64,000 bases of DNA, taken from assembly GCA_021234155.1 (NCBI GenBank), contig JAJEKV010000052.1, positions 9,689,284-9,753,283 on the forward strand, written 5' to 3'. Numbering within the stretch: position 1 is the stretch's first letter; each line of letters begins with the position of its first letter. This document shows, piece after piece, positions 10,928 through 23,200 of this stretch. The translations under genes and the position numbers were made by a program. Below the pieces are notes generated by a model that saw only the letters and a program-made list of their open reading frames with translations, did no database searches and had not been told where the DNA came from. This DNA is from Isoetes taiwanensis. Taxonomy: Eukaryota; Streptophyta; Lycopodiopsida; Isoetales; Isoetaceae.

Positions 10928-11207
10928 TTGGATAACGATTTCCTTGAAGGATCTACCCTTTTGGTGTGTTGGTTATCACTAGAGATGTGAGTGCGTAACA
11001 TTTGGTATCAGAGCGAGGTTCAATTCCTGGTGGCAACATTGGTGTGTTCCACATGCTTGAGGGCAAGCATCTTGAGGAAGGGGAGGAATTGATATGGTCT
11101 ATGGGGTATGGGATAAAGCCTGGAAAGGGGCCCATTGGATAACGATTTCCTTGAAGGATCTACCCTTTTGGTGTGTTGGTTATCACTAGAGGTGCTAGTG
11201 CGTAACA
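10928..11207 (+). mobile_element. TRIM-like miniature LTR element in gag
   Basis: A 280-bp unit comprises a 5' LTR (10928-11000, lacking its first 45 bp), TTTGGTATCAGAGC, 75 bp of non-coding spacer, a GAGGAAGGGGAGGAAT purine tract and a full 118-bp 3' LTR (11090-11207; TGATATGGT to GTAACA). The 73 bp shared by the two LTRs differ at only about three positions, so it looks young. It interrupts the chromovirus capsid frame. No coding capacity. Confidence 0.8.
11003..11014 (+). promoter_or_regulatory. Primer-binding site, exact tRNA-iMet match
   Basis: TGGTATCAGAGC lies two bases after the LTR end GTAACA. Confidence 0.75.
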
Positions 11208-11455
11208 TGTGCGCTGCCGATCTGTATCTCCGAAAGCAGTAAAAGCAACAAACTCCTGCAATTCTGGGGCTCCTTTCTCCAGCAAAGGGGCAAACCAATT
11301 AAGAATTGATCCTGTGATAAGAGAACTGACTAGCCCAACTTGTTCCCGATCTGTGGAATACTTAGGAGGATGGAGCTAAATCACAAGCTGAATCTGATTC
11401 AGAAATCCGCGAAGCTTGGCCCGAGTGCCATCAAACTTCTTTGGCAAGCTAATCT

Positions 11456-12304
11456 TTGGCATGCTGTTATATACCCCATGCAGCCTCTAAGTTCTACCAG
11501 GTCCAGGAGGCAGACACGGATGTACAAATGCCTTATAGAGATCTGTATGATGACATAGAGCAATATCGCCAGCAAGGGCATGTGCTCTTGTTAGGAGATT
11601 TCAATGCCCGCACTGCACAGCTGCAGTCGGTCACCTTCCAGGGAGAGGCCGATTCTGACCCACTCTGGCTTGAAACAACTGCACCCCAACATGCCAGACA
11701 GTCTCAAGATACAGTCATCAAAGCCTTTGGAAGGGAGTTGGTTCAACTCTGTCAGGTCTTTGACATGGTAGTGTGCAATGGTATGATCAGATGGCCGCAA
11801 TCAGGGGGTTTTACTTGCAAGAGCGATAGACATGATGGTGGAGCTAGCATGGTAGACTATCTCCTTGCTCTAGTGGTAGGACTTGACATGATCAGAGAGC
11901 TCTCAATTGGCACACGAATAGGAGATGAGGAGGCCTTGTCGGACCACTATCCACTTTATGTCACTTTGGATTGGGAGCACTCAGTAGCGCAATCACAGGG
12001 TAGAAACTATCAGGGGTTGAGATACACCCCCGACTATCGAAAGCAAGCAGAATATGAGTCTGTGTTGGAACGTGAACTGCAGGGGATTGATGCCCTTTTC
12101 ACGTTACATGATAGGTGGGAGTGGCTTGTAAACGCCTTACTCACAGCAGCTAGTGCATGCTTTGCAGCGAGGGATCGCTCGCGAATGGACACTGCGCAGT
12201 TCCCTCAGAATCCTTGGTTTGACGCTGAGTGCAAGGCTCTAAAGACCCAAGCTGCGCCTGCCTCTGATCCACAAAATGCGGCAGCAGGCCATTCAGGACT
12301 ATAG
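11456..12304 (+). pseudogene. LINE APE-type endonuclease domain
   Basis: 282 open codons carry GHVLLLGDFNART (the DFN motif of exonuclease/endonuclease/phosphatase folds) near residue 45 and SDHYPLYVTLDW (the SDH motif) near 170. YIPHAASKFYQ at the start fits the Y-x-P-H strand. The N-terminal catalytic Asn/Glu region is missing, so the domain is truncated. The end of the frame (HSGL) is a frameshift; the linker continues in another frame towards the reverse transcriptase. Confidence 0.75.
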
Positions 12305-12401
12305 AGCATTCTTGAAATCCAAAAAGCATGCGTACATTGCAGACCATCAGCAGTGCATGTTTGATTTGTTGATGACCGAGCCAAAAGCCTTCTAGCGTAG
12401 G

Positions 12402-13429
12402 GTGTTGTACCGGAGGCATCAACCACCCGGTAATATTACCATAGACCAGTGGATGCATCGCTTGGAGGAGTTGTATGATCCCCCAGGAGCAGCTGCTGGG
12501 GTTCTAGATCAGGTAGGAGAAATGCTGCAGCTCACGGAGGAAGACATCCAACAGGGCCTTAGACACCTGGCTAATGGCAAGCGAAGGACTTGCAGGGACT
12601 TCAAGCCGAGTTATTGAAATGGGGTGGGCCAGCTTTGCTAGGGCCTCTGACAACGATCATTAACCAGGCCATAAGGGAGGGCCTCCCGGGGGAGTGGATG
12701 GTTAGCAAGGTCACCCCAATTCATAAGACAGGTAATAGGGATGATTCGGCGAACTACCGCATGATCATGGTGATCCCATTACTCGCAAAGCTTTTAGCAG
12801 GTGTGGTGGAGAAGAAGTTAACTTCGATTGGGGTGAGGAAAGTTGGAGCGTCGTGCAGTTGGCGGTGGCGGGGTTTAAGCCGCCCACTCCACACCCGACC
12901 ATATATTCACTCTCGAATCCTTATGGAAGCTACTACTCGCAATCTTGCGACGTGACTGTCTCTTCTTTGTTTCATAGATTTCAAGACGGCATATGATACG
13001 GTCCCTCGGGACCTGTTGTGGCAGCATTTGCAGGCACTGCATGCCCCACAGGACTTACAAAATGTCATCTATAGACTCTATGATGGGATATATGCTGCAT
13101 TGCCTGCATCAGATCAGCGAGTTGCTAGCACCATAGGGATTACACAGGGATGTCCGTTATCTCCAACGCTCTTTGGTCTCTACATTGACAAGTTGGAGAC
13201 CTGAATGCAAGAACATGGGGGCGGTGACCCGCAGCTACCAGAGGCATACAGTATAAGGCAATTGCTCTATGCAGACGATGTAGACTTGCTATCCCATACA
13301 GCCAGGAGCATGCAGCATCATTTGGATGCTCTTAGTGGGTTCTGTGGCACAACAGGAATGACGGTGAACCTGCAGAAAACTAAGCTCCTGGCAGTCCTCT
13401 CCTCGCAGCATGATATCCCAGATCTCTAA
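12402..13429 (+). pseudogene. LINE reverse transcriptase domain
   Basis: Successive short frames give LEELYDPPG, IREGLPGEWMVSKVTPIHK (RT motif 1), IDFKTAYDTVPRDLLWQHL (motif A, with its Asp), IGITQGCPLSPTLFGLYID (motif B), LLYADDVDLLSHT (motif C YADD, at 13262) and GMTVNLQKTK (motif D/E). Frameshifts near 12600 and 12950 and a stop at 13202 split it. Apart from the breaks the catalytic residues are still readable. Confidence 0.8.
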
Positions 13430-14400
13430 GAGGACAGAAGGTGGATGTTGTAAGGACCTTCAAGTATCTGGAAATCGACTTTTGCGCTAGCATGTTATGG
13501 GATGACTGTGTGGAAAGACGGGTCAGCGCGGGATGGAAAGCCCTGTATGCTATGCAGAATAGCTCTACAGAATAGACCTATGTGATCGGGCACGTAGAGC
13601 ACACACTGCTGAGCACTTTCGTTGAACCCGGTATTGTTGTATGGGGTAGAGGTCCGGGGTCCAAAGAATTAGCAAGAACACACGGATAAGCTAGAGAGGA
13701 TGCAAAAGGCCTTCTTAACATACGACCTAGGTATCAAGGACCACGGTGCCTTATCGATTTTTGCTATATGAGACTGGTTCGGCCCCCAAGAACATTCCGC
13801 TATCGCCCAGACCTCTTGCATATTTCCACAAGGTCACCAAAGATGGATGCTGGCGTCTTCCCCGAGGGCTTTGTTATTGGCACAAAAGCCACAACGACTG
13901 AAGAGGGTATGGCAGAGCACCTGTCGGGGTGGTTATAACGTGGTCTATAGACTACCAAACAGTTTGTGGCTATGCCCGATGCCCGAGGGGACAGGTTGCA
14001 CACTGAATGAGCGCTTGGCCACCACTCGTGGGATGCGACCCACTTCGTGCAAAGCCTAAAAAAACGTAGAGCACTACCACACGCAAAGTTAATCCAACAA
14101 CGGAACATGGCCCACACCGGTGCCCGAAAGCGCATATATCTATGAAGAAATGGAGAGCTATTGCCTCTATGAGGACGGGGTCCCATCATCTCAGAATTGA
14201 AACAGTCGTTGGACTACGGATGGAGGCGGCGAGAATCCCCAAGATGAGAGAATATGCGGTGTTGCCACATGCGGACGGTAGAGGATGAGCACCATGCTCT
14301 GCAAGAGTGTCCGACATATACGCATATCCGAGCAACACATGCTGATCTTAGATGCTTTCGGCACCGGCCAAGCATCAATTGTTGGCATCGCCAATGGTTG
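13430..14400 (+). pseudogene. LINE C-terminal region with Cys/His motif
   Basis: Frames after the polymerase read AGWKALYAMQN at about 13530 and RTVEDEHHALQECPTYTHIR at about 14270. The latter is the terminal CCHC-like element preceding the stop in several non-LTR families. Homologous phrases occur at 32730 (DWKALYAMRNS), 36770 (GKIEDEAHMVKECPVYTDIR) and 39180 (IEDESHALRSCPK). Confidence 0.65.
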
Positions 14401-14471
14401 CACGTCTCGCATCCTACATTTTGCAAGTCTCTACCGTCAGAGAATCCCTTACAGGACAAGGGATCTGAGAG

Positions 14472-14525
14472 CCTACTACCAGGGTGTTTCCTCCCATGTG
14501 GGGTTTTTTTCATCCCAGTAGTAGG
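14472..14525 (+). other. 3' UTR stem-loop of LINE copy a
   Basis: CCTACTAC (14472) pairs with GTAGTAGG (14518), enclosing GGGTGTTTCC and GGGGTTTTTTTCATCCC. The same architecture with different paired bases occurs at 39428 and 48791. Confidence 0.6.
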
Positions 14526-14650
14526 GACACATTGTATGGTAGCATTTGTCTTTTTGGTGTGGTTTTATCTGCTTTGTGTACTGCATGTACCGTCTGATAG
14601 GTCAAGTTTGGCCTTCGCGGACGTGTCCTTCCTTCCTTCCTTCCTTCCTT

Positions 14651-15905
14651 AATTGATAAGTGCAGTTCATTTGGAGGTATCAGGTCTTTGCTTTTTTATT
14701 TGAAGAGGCAAAAGAGTAGTATATTTCTCAAATCTTCTGGGACATTGAATTTGCAGCTCCAATCATATACAACTGAGCGAATATGTAGCATAATAACAGG
14801 GGGTTTTCTTTGTGTTTTTGTACGCTTTTCACAAAGGTTTTCCTAAGATTTCATGGCGTATTCGAATGGATGTACTAATGCGTACATCTAGAGTGCACCA
14901 TTTCTTAGTCGTTGATTTAACTTTTTTTTTTCAATGGTCCAACATCCAAGGGCTCACAACAAAAGCCCTCTTTTTTTTAGTTGCCATTTTCAGGGTTTTG
15001 CATGCAAGCATCGTGCCATCATGTTTTAGGGTTATTTTAGGGTAAGTAAGAAAGAAGGCAAGAATCGAAAGCAATACAATCTTTGCGGGGTTCGAACATG
15101 CTAGCCCGTTCTTGTTTTTGAAAGTCAAGCGGAACGCAGGCACCGAAAAGATCTGGAATTCCTCCTTCCGTGAAATGGCGGGGTCCGATTCGTTAGAAGA
15201 GAATACACAAATGTTAAAGCGATGGTCAGAGAATCAGCAGCTTGGATTGTATGGTCGTTTTCTATATACATACTTGAAATCCTTGATCTGGTTGCGGGAA
15301 ACCTCAGTTTAGACCTCAAAATCGAGGGGGATGTAGCTTGCATTGGCGTTCCTTGAATGCTTTTGCATTTTTAATGCTTGCATAGGCTCTAAACTGCAGC
15401 GGCGAGGTGATCCTGCCTTGATTTCTGGGGTTACCATGGAGCTAGGCTACCAGGACGAAGAAGATGATGAGGTTAGTAGCTCTGCCCATTATTTTCTCTT
15501 CTCTCAAGCATTTCTTCCCCCCTAATGCATCCGTGCAACATAAAACGCGCATTGGGCTCTTTCGATCCTGTCTTAGGTTTAGGATCTTACTTTTTTGTGC
15601 CAATGCTCTCATCGGTTTTGCCCATTGGGTTTGGAAAACTAGTCCGTTCATAAAATAATAGGCGAAAAAGGACGGTGTCTGCGAACACCTAAACGGCAGA
15701 CCGAAATGATCTAACAAGCTGTTTCTTGGAGATGCGGGGAAATTGACAGACCATTTTGCTTAGTCTCATCAATTCGAAGCATGAACTGTTAAATAACGAG
15801 TGTGTATTAGTGGGTACCATCGTTTGCACATACAGTTTTCGTAATATGTTTCTGGAGAGGATTTGAGTAAAGGAGCATCTTTTAATATTCCAGTAACAGA
15901 GGTCA
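14651..15905. other. No gene recognised
   Basis: Low-information AT-rich sequence. A possible short exon-like stretch (ELGYQDEEDDE at about 15440) ends at GAG|GTTAG, but nothing around it supports a gene. Confidence 0.4.
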
Positions 15906-18900
15906 TCTACTTACTTAAAAAGTTTTTGCCCTTTCTCTCTCACGCCGGGTTCCCCTTTCCGGCCGCCGGATGTTACGCTTTTTCCGGCCATGTAATGCTT
16001 TTTCCGGCCAAAACGCTTCTTCCAACATTTTTTTTTTGCTTCTCTTCATTTTCCGGCAGCAACTTTATCTCTCTTGGTTATGTCGGTTAACACAGAATAG
16101 TGGCAAGAGTTCGCCAAAGCAGAGCATGGGCACCAATTTGCCGTCCGCAGGCGAAAAAAGCATTTCCGGCCGAAAAATCATTTTTTGGCGTTTCTTTCAT
16201 CCATGATCATCCCGAGCCGGGGATGATTCTCCTCCTCCTCCTTCCATGATCTCTTGCTAAAACTTCAAAACGGTAGAAGCAAAATGAACCCCAAAAGGCT
16301 CGGGGAGTACCAAATTCATCCGGCATTAGGTAGCGATTTTCCAAAGGCTTTCAGGTTCTTTCATTTCTTCATTTGATTTTAAGTTTTAGGTCTTCGAGAG
16401 CATCGCCGTTATGCCTTTTTCCTCTCAGTATAACTCCAATCTTAAAGGCCTCGGGCAGCACCATCTTCATCCAACATCGGGTAATATGCTTCGGACTTCA
16501 TTTTATTCATGTTTAGAGGGAAGCTTTCTTGAGATATATGCATTTTTCAGATGCATTTTTCAGAAGCTTGAGCCATTATTTATTCCGAAGAAACATACCC
16601 GCTGGTTTAGGCCGTTCCCCGCACTTCAAGCCGTGGATTCGTGGATTTTACTGAAAATATGTTAGCATGTCGAGTTTTGGCGGTAGTAGCTTCAAGTTCC
16701 GTGTAGATTTTTTAGCGGTTCTTTTAGATTTCGACTTTGATAGGATTCAGATATGAGCTCTGTGGACTTGGAGCTTTTATGTTTTGGAGCGGGTTGTTTT
16801 TGGAGGTCCTCGATTTTTGGAGGTCCTGTTTGAGCAAAGTTTTGCCAGCAATAGAGGCTTTCGGCATTGGTGCAAGATCCATTTGTGCAGAACACATCTT
16901 GAATTAGCTCCAACTTCATTCTATCGATGAAAGGTTTCCAAGGATGCCATTTCAATTATTAGAAGGTACATAACTCTTCGAAATTTTGAGTTTCTAATCT
17001 ATGTAATGTCTAGCGGTAGCTTCAAGATTTGCCGAGAATTCAAGTTTTTTTCTATTCTTAATCATACCTACGCCATTGCTTTCTTCTACCGTTGATTATT
17101 TTTTGAATCAAGGCCAAACCCAAGATCTCCTTGCTCAAGCTCCCGCACAAGTTCTATTCTCATCATATCTTATAGTTTTCCTCTTATTTATTATCCATAG
17201 ACACGAGAAGTATGAGGACGGACCAATGCCCATGTTTGTCCCATCATTGTGTTTGTATGTTGGAGGCCTACCATCCACCGGAATGCCAAGGTTATTGAAT
17301 GCATTTAGGCTTGGCTTGGCATTGCAATGTGAAATTGCATTGAAATCCAAATTTGTTGGAAAGCAATATTTTTATATTGATTTTCAAAAAGCTACCAAAT
17401 CTCTCAATTTGATTTGCTTGCTATACGTCTTCATTCAATTCATTCAAGTATGTAGAGGTGGTCCTCAAAAATTTGGATGACGATTCTCCTCCTCCTCCTC
17501 CCTTCCATATTTCATTCAGGGCCATAGGCGCAAGCAAATTAAATTCTAGAGGTCTCATGGAGCTCCGCATCGATCGAGTAACTTGATAAGAAATTACTTG
17601 CGGTTCCTTTTTAGCTTCGGTTCATCATTTATGTTTAGGTCTTCGTGAGCGAAGCCACTATGTTCATCCTCCAAAGAATGATATCATCCGCTGCTTTGCT
17701 CTCGTGTTTAAGATGGTACATAGACAACGTACTAGGCTTTTGCTTTCCCCACATAAGCATTAATAATTATCCTTCTCCGACCAGCGATGTAGCTACTACA
17801 TTTGATGTAGCTACTACATCCGATGTATTGCATATATTTCTTTCTTTGGTGCGCGAGACTAACTTGAGACTTGGTGAATGATCTAACGAGGAGATTTGGT
17901 GAATGATCCAAATGCTTATACATAAGGTAACTGGAATTGACCATACTCCAAGTTTGATCCGGCAATGCTTTCGGATGTAGTTCTTGATGATTCGTATTTT
18001 TCTCAGGAGCCACGAAGTTTTGCATTATTTTGTTTGCAATAGATCTATTTCTCCCCAAACAAGCATAAATGTAATTGCCTCGGGTATATTTTTAGATCAC
18101 ATATTAGGTTTTCCATTGTACCCCCCTTTGTTCACAAAGGAATCTTGGGGTATGCAAGATGTATTCTGCGGATGTATTTAGGGGTGTTTGCAAATGTATG
18201 TTTTTAGATGCATGCTCTGTTAGGTTAAACGAGAAAAGTGAAACAAGATATGAAATAATATCCGAGATAAACATTCTTACTTCTTCCTTAGCACCACATA
18301 TTACCTTCAGGTTTCTTTATTTTTATTCAGGGCGTTGACTACATTCTATATTCGATTAATCGACTCAAAGGAACCGAGATATTATTTTTTGCTTTAATTT
18401 TTGAACCATCCAACCTGTAGCGGCGAACTTTGAGGCAAGAACGAGTCCTTAGGAACGATGCATCCATTTGCTCATAGCATGTCGACTATATCTTTGAAAC
18501 GTTTGACGTAGAAATTTTTAATTTAGCTTAAGGTTGGGTGCTTTTTTATAAACTATAAGAGTGAAAGTGATAATCGAGAAGCTTAACCATGTCTAGCATA
18601 AGCTCTTACAACATTCCAGATGCATGGGTCCATTTGCTTTAGATATCCATGCTTAAAATCCAAATCTCGGCAGTTTTGTAGTGATGCACATGCGTCTAAA
18701 TTAAGGAAGTTCCATTTGAACATCGCTTCCAAATCTTAAAGTATGAGCTGCAAGACATTATCTTTCAAAAATGTTGTTGTACTCCGTGTGTTTTTGTTTC
18801 AAGGACATGTTTGCATTCACTTTGTTCTCATTTCTATTAACTGGGCGGATGTCCCTTCAATTTGTCCCTTCATTTTGTAAAATAGGAATGGGCTTGCTTT

Positions 18901-19320
18901 GATGTCAATTGATGATTCTCGCTTCTGATGGGGAATTTCTCCTTCGAATTTCTAATTATCGATGTGTGCTTTTATTTGACATCCGTGTTAATTGTAGAGC
19001 TCCATCTACTTTGTTAATCATTTTCCTAGGATTAGAATTTGCATGCGGATCCAAAGCATCTTAGAAATTGAAGTAAATCTGAGAAAATTCCACCCCATCT
19101 CGGGATTCCCATTATCATTAGCAAGTGGGTGTTTATTTGACATACGAGTTGGTTATAGAGCACATTTTGCATAATTTATTTGATATTTTGGCTTTTGGTC
19201 TGCCTCCTTTCACTATCTGAAATTCCACTTTTAAAGCACCTCATTTCAATTTCCACGGTGAAAAACTTGGTACCCATAATCGTTTTTCGCCTCAAGCCGC
19301 TAAAATGTTACCATCTAATT

Positions 19321-19700
19321 TCTACTTACTTAAAAAGTTTGGTAGATTTTTTGTATCTTGATTTTCAAGGGAGGGATCATTCACAAAAGCAGAGGCGTGG
19401 CCTGCGCATTTTCTCAAACATGTAAGGTCCGTTTTGTTGATATGTTTCATGTTTTTCCCTAGCCCTAAATACTTCGTTTGAAAGACCCAGTTGTTACATG
19501 TCATTCTTTTCATGTCATTCTTTTAGTGTTGTGCGGGGGTGGATTCTATATGAGGGCCTCCAAATTAGTTGGTGCTCAAATCTTTGGAAACGGAAGCTTA
19601 GATAGGCCATGTAAATGATATTTGACTCTGCTGAGAAAGCCATTAGGCGGGCCGTGATATTTACAAGTATAAATATTCTTTCTCGTATCGGCTTCGTTTT
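19321..19700 (+). mobile_element. Internal Helitron 5' end and shared segment
   Basis: TCTACTTACTTAAAAAGTTT recurs at 19321 inside Helitron A, preceded by T rather than A. The following 19370-19690 matches 21050-21245 in Helitron B (phrases such as AGAAAGCCATTAGGC, TGTTGATATGTTTC and GATATTTACA). A third family member is therefore embedded, or this marks a junction of older copies. Confidence 0.5.
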
Positions 19701-20172
19701 GTCCGGCTTTCATTTTGCAAGAGAGCTTGATATCCATACCTATGAAAAAGTGACAAGCTTTGTTCTTGGACCTTCAAGATCTGAAATACATGGAGGATCG
19801 ATTGTTTATTCCAGTTTCCTTGCAAGACTATCGGTGGTTGCTTGCTTCTTCCCAAGCAAAACTCAAAGATAAGTTGTAAAAAAAATCTTATCTGCTTTTT
19901 CTTTGACAAACAAGATTAGAAATAAGATACACAGCCCGAAAATTGGTTGGTCACGTGCATCTTTTTTCTTTGGAAATCGGTACCGTATAGTGATGCTAGG
20001 GACAAGAGGAATCAGGAGTTGCAGTATCAAATTAGATAGTGGTATCAGGAAAAGAAAGACATGAATGCATGCAATTTTGAGTTCTGTCTTCCATGATTTC
20101 TGCATGAAGATATCAACATTTTGATGTTGGAAGTGATTAATTTTAGAGTGATTCTTACATGCCAGGACATTA

Positions 20173-20202
20173 GCCCGGCAACGCCGGGCACACGTTTACT
20201 AG
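20173..20202 (+). terminator. Helitron A 3' hairpin and CTAG end
   Basis: A perfect 7-bp GC stem with a 3-nt AAC loop, then ACACGTTTACTAG. An internal tail copy without the hairpin (GCACACGTTTACTAG) lies at about 22415. Confidence 0.8.
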
Positions 20203-23200
20203 TCTACTTATTTAAAAAGTTTTCGGAGGTGGGTATCCTCTTTTTTCCGGCCGCCGGTAACGCCGGTAACACGCCATTTTCCGGCCAAAAGCGTGATTTT
20301 GGCATCGGAAATATTTTTTGGCGAAATACAACGTTTTTTTCCTCGACCGTTTTTCTCACTCATTTCTTCACTGGCCGTTTTTGTTGCTCCTTATTTCTCC
20401 GAGAGGACTTGCCGGCCATATACCAATTTGAGAAAAACATTGGGATCCTGCATCGATCCATTTCAAGAAGCGCTAGCGGCATCGGAAGCCAGGTACATCG
20501 CCTCAATCTTCATTTTCCTTGATGTTTAGGAACGAATCGCTTACAGGCAGCTTAGAGCAAGGGCTTAGAGCAGGGGCGGAAAGCATATTATTATTTCCAA
20601 AAGGGGGTTTCTGATTTCTTGAGAAGCAGTGATAGACGACTGCTGCTCTTATTTGCATTTTCCTCCTCCCCATTTCATTTTTTCTTTCCGACTTCTTTTT
20701 ACCTTTTGGCTCCACCTATGATTTTGGGGAGTACTAGCAGGATTCGTGTGCCCTACTCCATTCTACGGATTGTAGCATACATCGGATTCAAGGATCGTTT
20801 GATTGCAAATTGGTTTGCTCACACAGCAAAGGTAAGATTAGGTTGCGGCAATAGACAAATCGACTGGATTTAGGTTTGTATGAACTGGAGCCTTTTATTT
20901 TGGAGCATAGAGTTTGGAGCTGGAGCTGTAGCAAAAGTGCAGGTTTTGAATCTTTTTTTCTTTCTCTGTTTCCCTACTTTGTCTCACGCCTCTGTTTTAA
21001 CTCTTGCTTTTTTCAGGATTTCATACTTGGGAAAGAGCGCGGTTTGATTCTCAAGAGGAATCATAGACGTGGTCTGGGCATTTTCTGAGATGTGCAAGGT
21101 CCGTTGTTCTTTGTTGATATGTTTCCTGTTTTTCCGAGGGCCCCCAAATTCTCCGGCACTTCATTCTCTGGAAATCGAAGCTGGGAGGCCATGTGCAGAA
21201 AGCCATTAGGCAGGGCCAAGATATTTACAGGTATAAATATCCTTTCTCCGAATATAGTTTCCGCTTTCCTATGACGTGATTTCTCCTCCCACGTTAAGCG
21301 TAGGTTTGTAGTGCCTGATTTTTTTCCCTTTTGTACCCTTGGATAATGCTTAGCCTGCCATAGCCAAAGCTCGGCCTAGAGCGCCAGCTTGCTGCTTTGC
21401 TTCGTCCTACAAGAAAAGGGCCTTCATCCATCTGTATGTTTTGATTTTAGACTCTGTAGAAGCACCAAGTGAAGATAACTTGATTGGATTTCTGACATTG
21501 TGCGGAATTTTTTTTTGTGTTGCTAGCAACACAACTGCAGCACTGACCAATAGGAAACACATTGGAAAATCAAGTCCGCTTTTCCTAGCTGAGTGCAGGT
21601 AAGTCATAAATTAGAACATCTTCAATTTGGAACTCGGACTTAATACTATTAGTTGCTACAACCCTTCCTGAATTACCAGATCCAAGAGTGGGTTAGGTGT
21701 GGCACCACTGGAAAGTGGGTTTTGAGAGCTCTTAACCCATACTGCCCATTCTCTGCCATAAGCTAAGAATCAAAGAGAAAAGTGAGAGAAATGATGAATC
21801 TGGCAAAAATATGAGTGAAGAATTGGCTGATTGTGGATCTATTGGCTGCAGTAGGCTCCATCAAAATTTGGAGAAGGTTTCCCGGATTCTTTAGGCATTT
21901 TTGTAGAACTCTTACACAAATCTTCTGTATTAGCATTTTTTAAAATGTTATACTTTTTTCTTTTCTACATCTATGAACAACATATATGTCTGTGTCTTTT
22001 TGACAGGCTGCAAATTCGAAACCATTGGAGGCTGCAAATGGAGGCATTTTCTTTTCCATTTTTTCGTTTTCCAGTTCAGTGTTGTGATGATTAAGCATCA
22101 ATGCAAGGTTGCAAGTGAATGATTATCTCTTTGTCTACTGTATCAGGATGTGCTATCACTTAAGCATTCTGTAAGCATTACAGAGTAGGAATGTTTTTGT
22201 ACAGATACACATCCATATCAAGGTTCAGTGTTTTCAGAAGAAATATTTTGTATAGGTACATATAGCAGGTCTGTAATACAAGTCCCTGATATAGTTAACA
22301 ACCAATTTTCTCCGTTGCTATCATTGTCACCATGTCCACGAGGCCAGTGTTAATTGAGAATATTTTGCTAATTGGGTATAACTTGACATATGTAGATAAA
22401 GGGGGCGATGTGTAGCACACGTTTACTAGCTATTTGACACGTAAGAGCCAATTTTTTCGCTTGCTATCATTATTACCATGTCCATGAGGCCAGTGTTAAT
22501 TGAATATATTTTGCTAATTGGGTATAACTTGACATAATTATGTAGATAAAGCTGGCGATAGCTTATTGAAACAAACTTTCTTGCTATTTGTTATTATCCT
22601 TTGTAAAATTGGTCTTAGTTGTAGTTCTTAATGTAGAAGGTCATCAGGAAAAACGCCATCACCTTTGAAATCTGGATATTAAAATGTCTGCACATATGTT
22701 GTGAGAGCACCAACGATGCGAACACGTGTTTCACTCTCTGTCTTTTAGATGATGTTAATTCATCTATATAAAACTCATGGAAGCTTAATTGAGATAAAAT
22801 CAGGCATTTGAAAGTGTTCTGGTTGCAAGCAAGTGTACATGGAGCTCTAAATTTGGGCTCATGCCAACCTTGGCCAAGGTAATACTGCCCATGAATTGCA
22901 TCTTAGAAGAGAAGTAGAAAGCTTTAACAATGGCAAATATGTTTATATGGGTTGCCAAATAGCATCGCATCTTGGACATGAAAGAACTCATCCATAACAT
23001 CATTATTGGTACTGATGTAGGCATTCAGAAGGCATTTCACAACATACATGGGAAATTATCTAAGAACAAATATGGAGAACTATTGTAAGCATGAATTATA
23101 GAAAGGAATATTTTGGTTAGTCTTGGCATATTTTAAAATGAATCATGTAATATTTCTATGGCAAACAAAATGGCGAGTTTGCTTATGCTTAATGGGACGT

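Larger units (their letters stand above)
10074..11455 (-). pseudogene. Chromovirus gag and protease remnant
   Basis: Minus-strand reading from 11455: MPKISLPKKFDGTRAKLRGF, GLVSSLITGSILNWFAPLLE and FGDTDRQRT. After the small insertion it continues SASVYASEFRQIAVDTAWDD, DLCKDVKDMLLSIEDPHTLE and NPMQIDRAVRDPLSAAEKQ. These match the Ty3/chromovirus capsid and the linker before the zinc knuckle. The knuckle cysteines themselves are degraded. Around 10353-10311 LDSGANACFMD matches the retroviral-type aspartic protease active site. Several in-frame stops make it inactive. It is cut by the LINE at 11456, so its 5' LTR is absent. Confidence 0.8.
11456..14650 (+). mobile_element. 5'-truncated non-LTR retrotransposon (LINE copy a)
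   Basis: Endonuclease, reverse transcriptase and a C-terminal CCHC-like segment lie in order on the plus strand, with many frame breaks. A 3' UTR follows with a stem-loop (14472-14525), the phrase CGCGGACGTGT and a tail of six CCTT units (14627-14650). The 5' end begins inside the endonuclease, where it replaces the chromovirus. Short tandem tails in place of poly(A) suggest a clade other than typical plant L1. C-terminal fragments of the same or related families occur at 32.7, 36, 38.8, 48.8 and 62.8 kb. Confidence 0.8.
15906..20202 (+). mobile_element. Helitron A, non-autonomous
   Basis: The 5' end TCTACTTACTTAAAAAG follows an A (15905). The 3' end has the hairpin GCCCGGC-AAC-GCCGGGC (20173-20189), then ACACGTTTA and CTAG (20199-20202). 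This is the plant Helitron layout (TC start, hairpin about 10 nt before CTRR, insertion between A and T). The first 250 bp carry several TTTCCGGCC motifs shared with Helitron B. No Rep/helicase coding is visible in 4.3 kb. The largest ORF (17076-17480, 134 aa, hydrophobic) is unrecognised. Confidence 0.75.

Noticed and set aside
14627-14650. CCTT run as an independent microsatellite
   Set aside because: It sits exactly after the LINE 3' UTR and a GGACG phrase, in the position of the TATTC tails of the other copies, so it is read as the element's tail.
17076-17480. 134-aa ORF as a Helitron Rep/helicase or membrane gene
   Set aside because: No HUH, helicase or transporter motif is present. Hydrophobic stretches come from AT-rich sequence; left as an unrecognised ORF within Helitron A.
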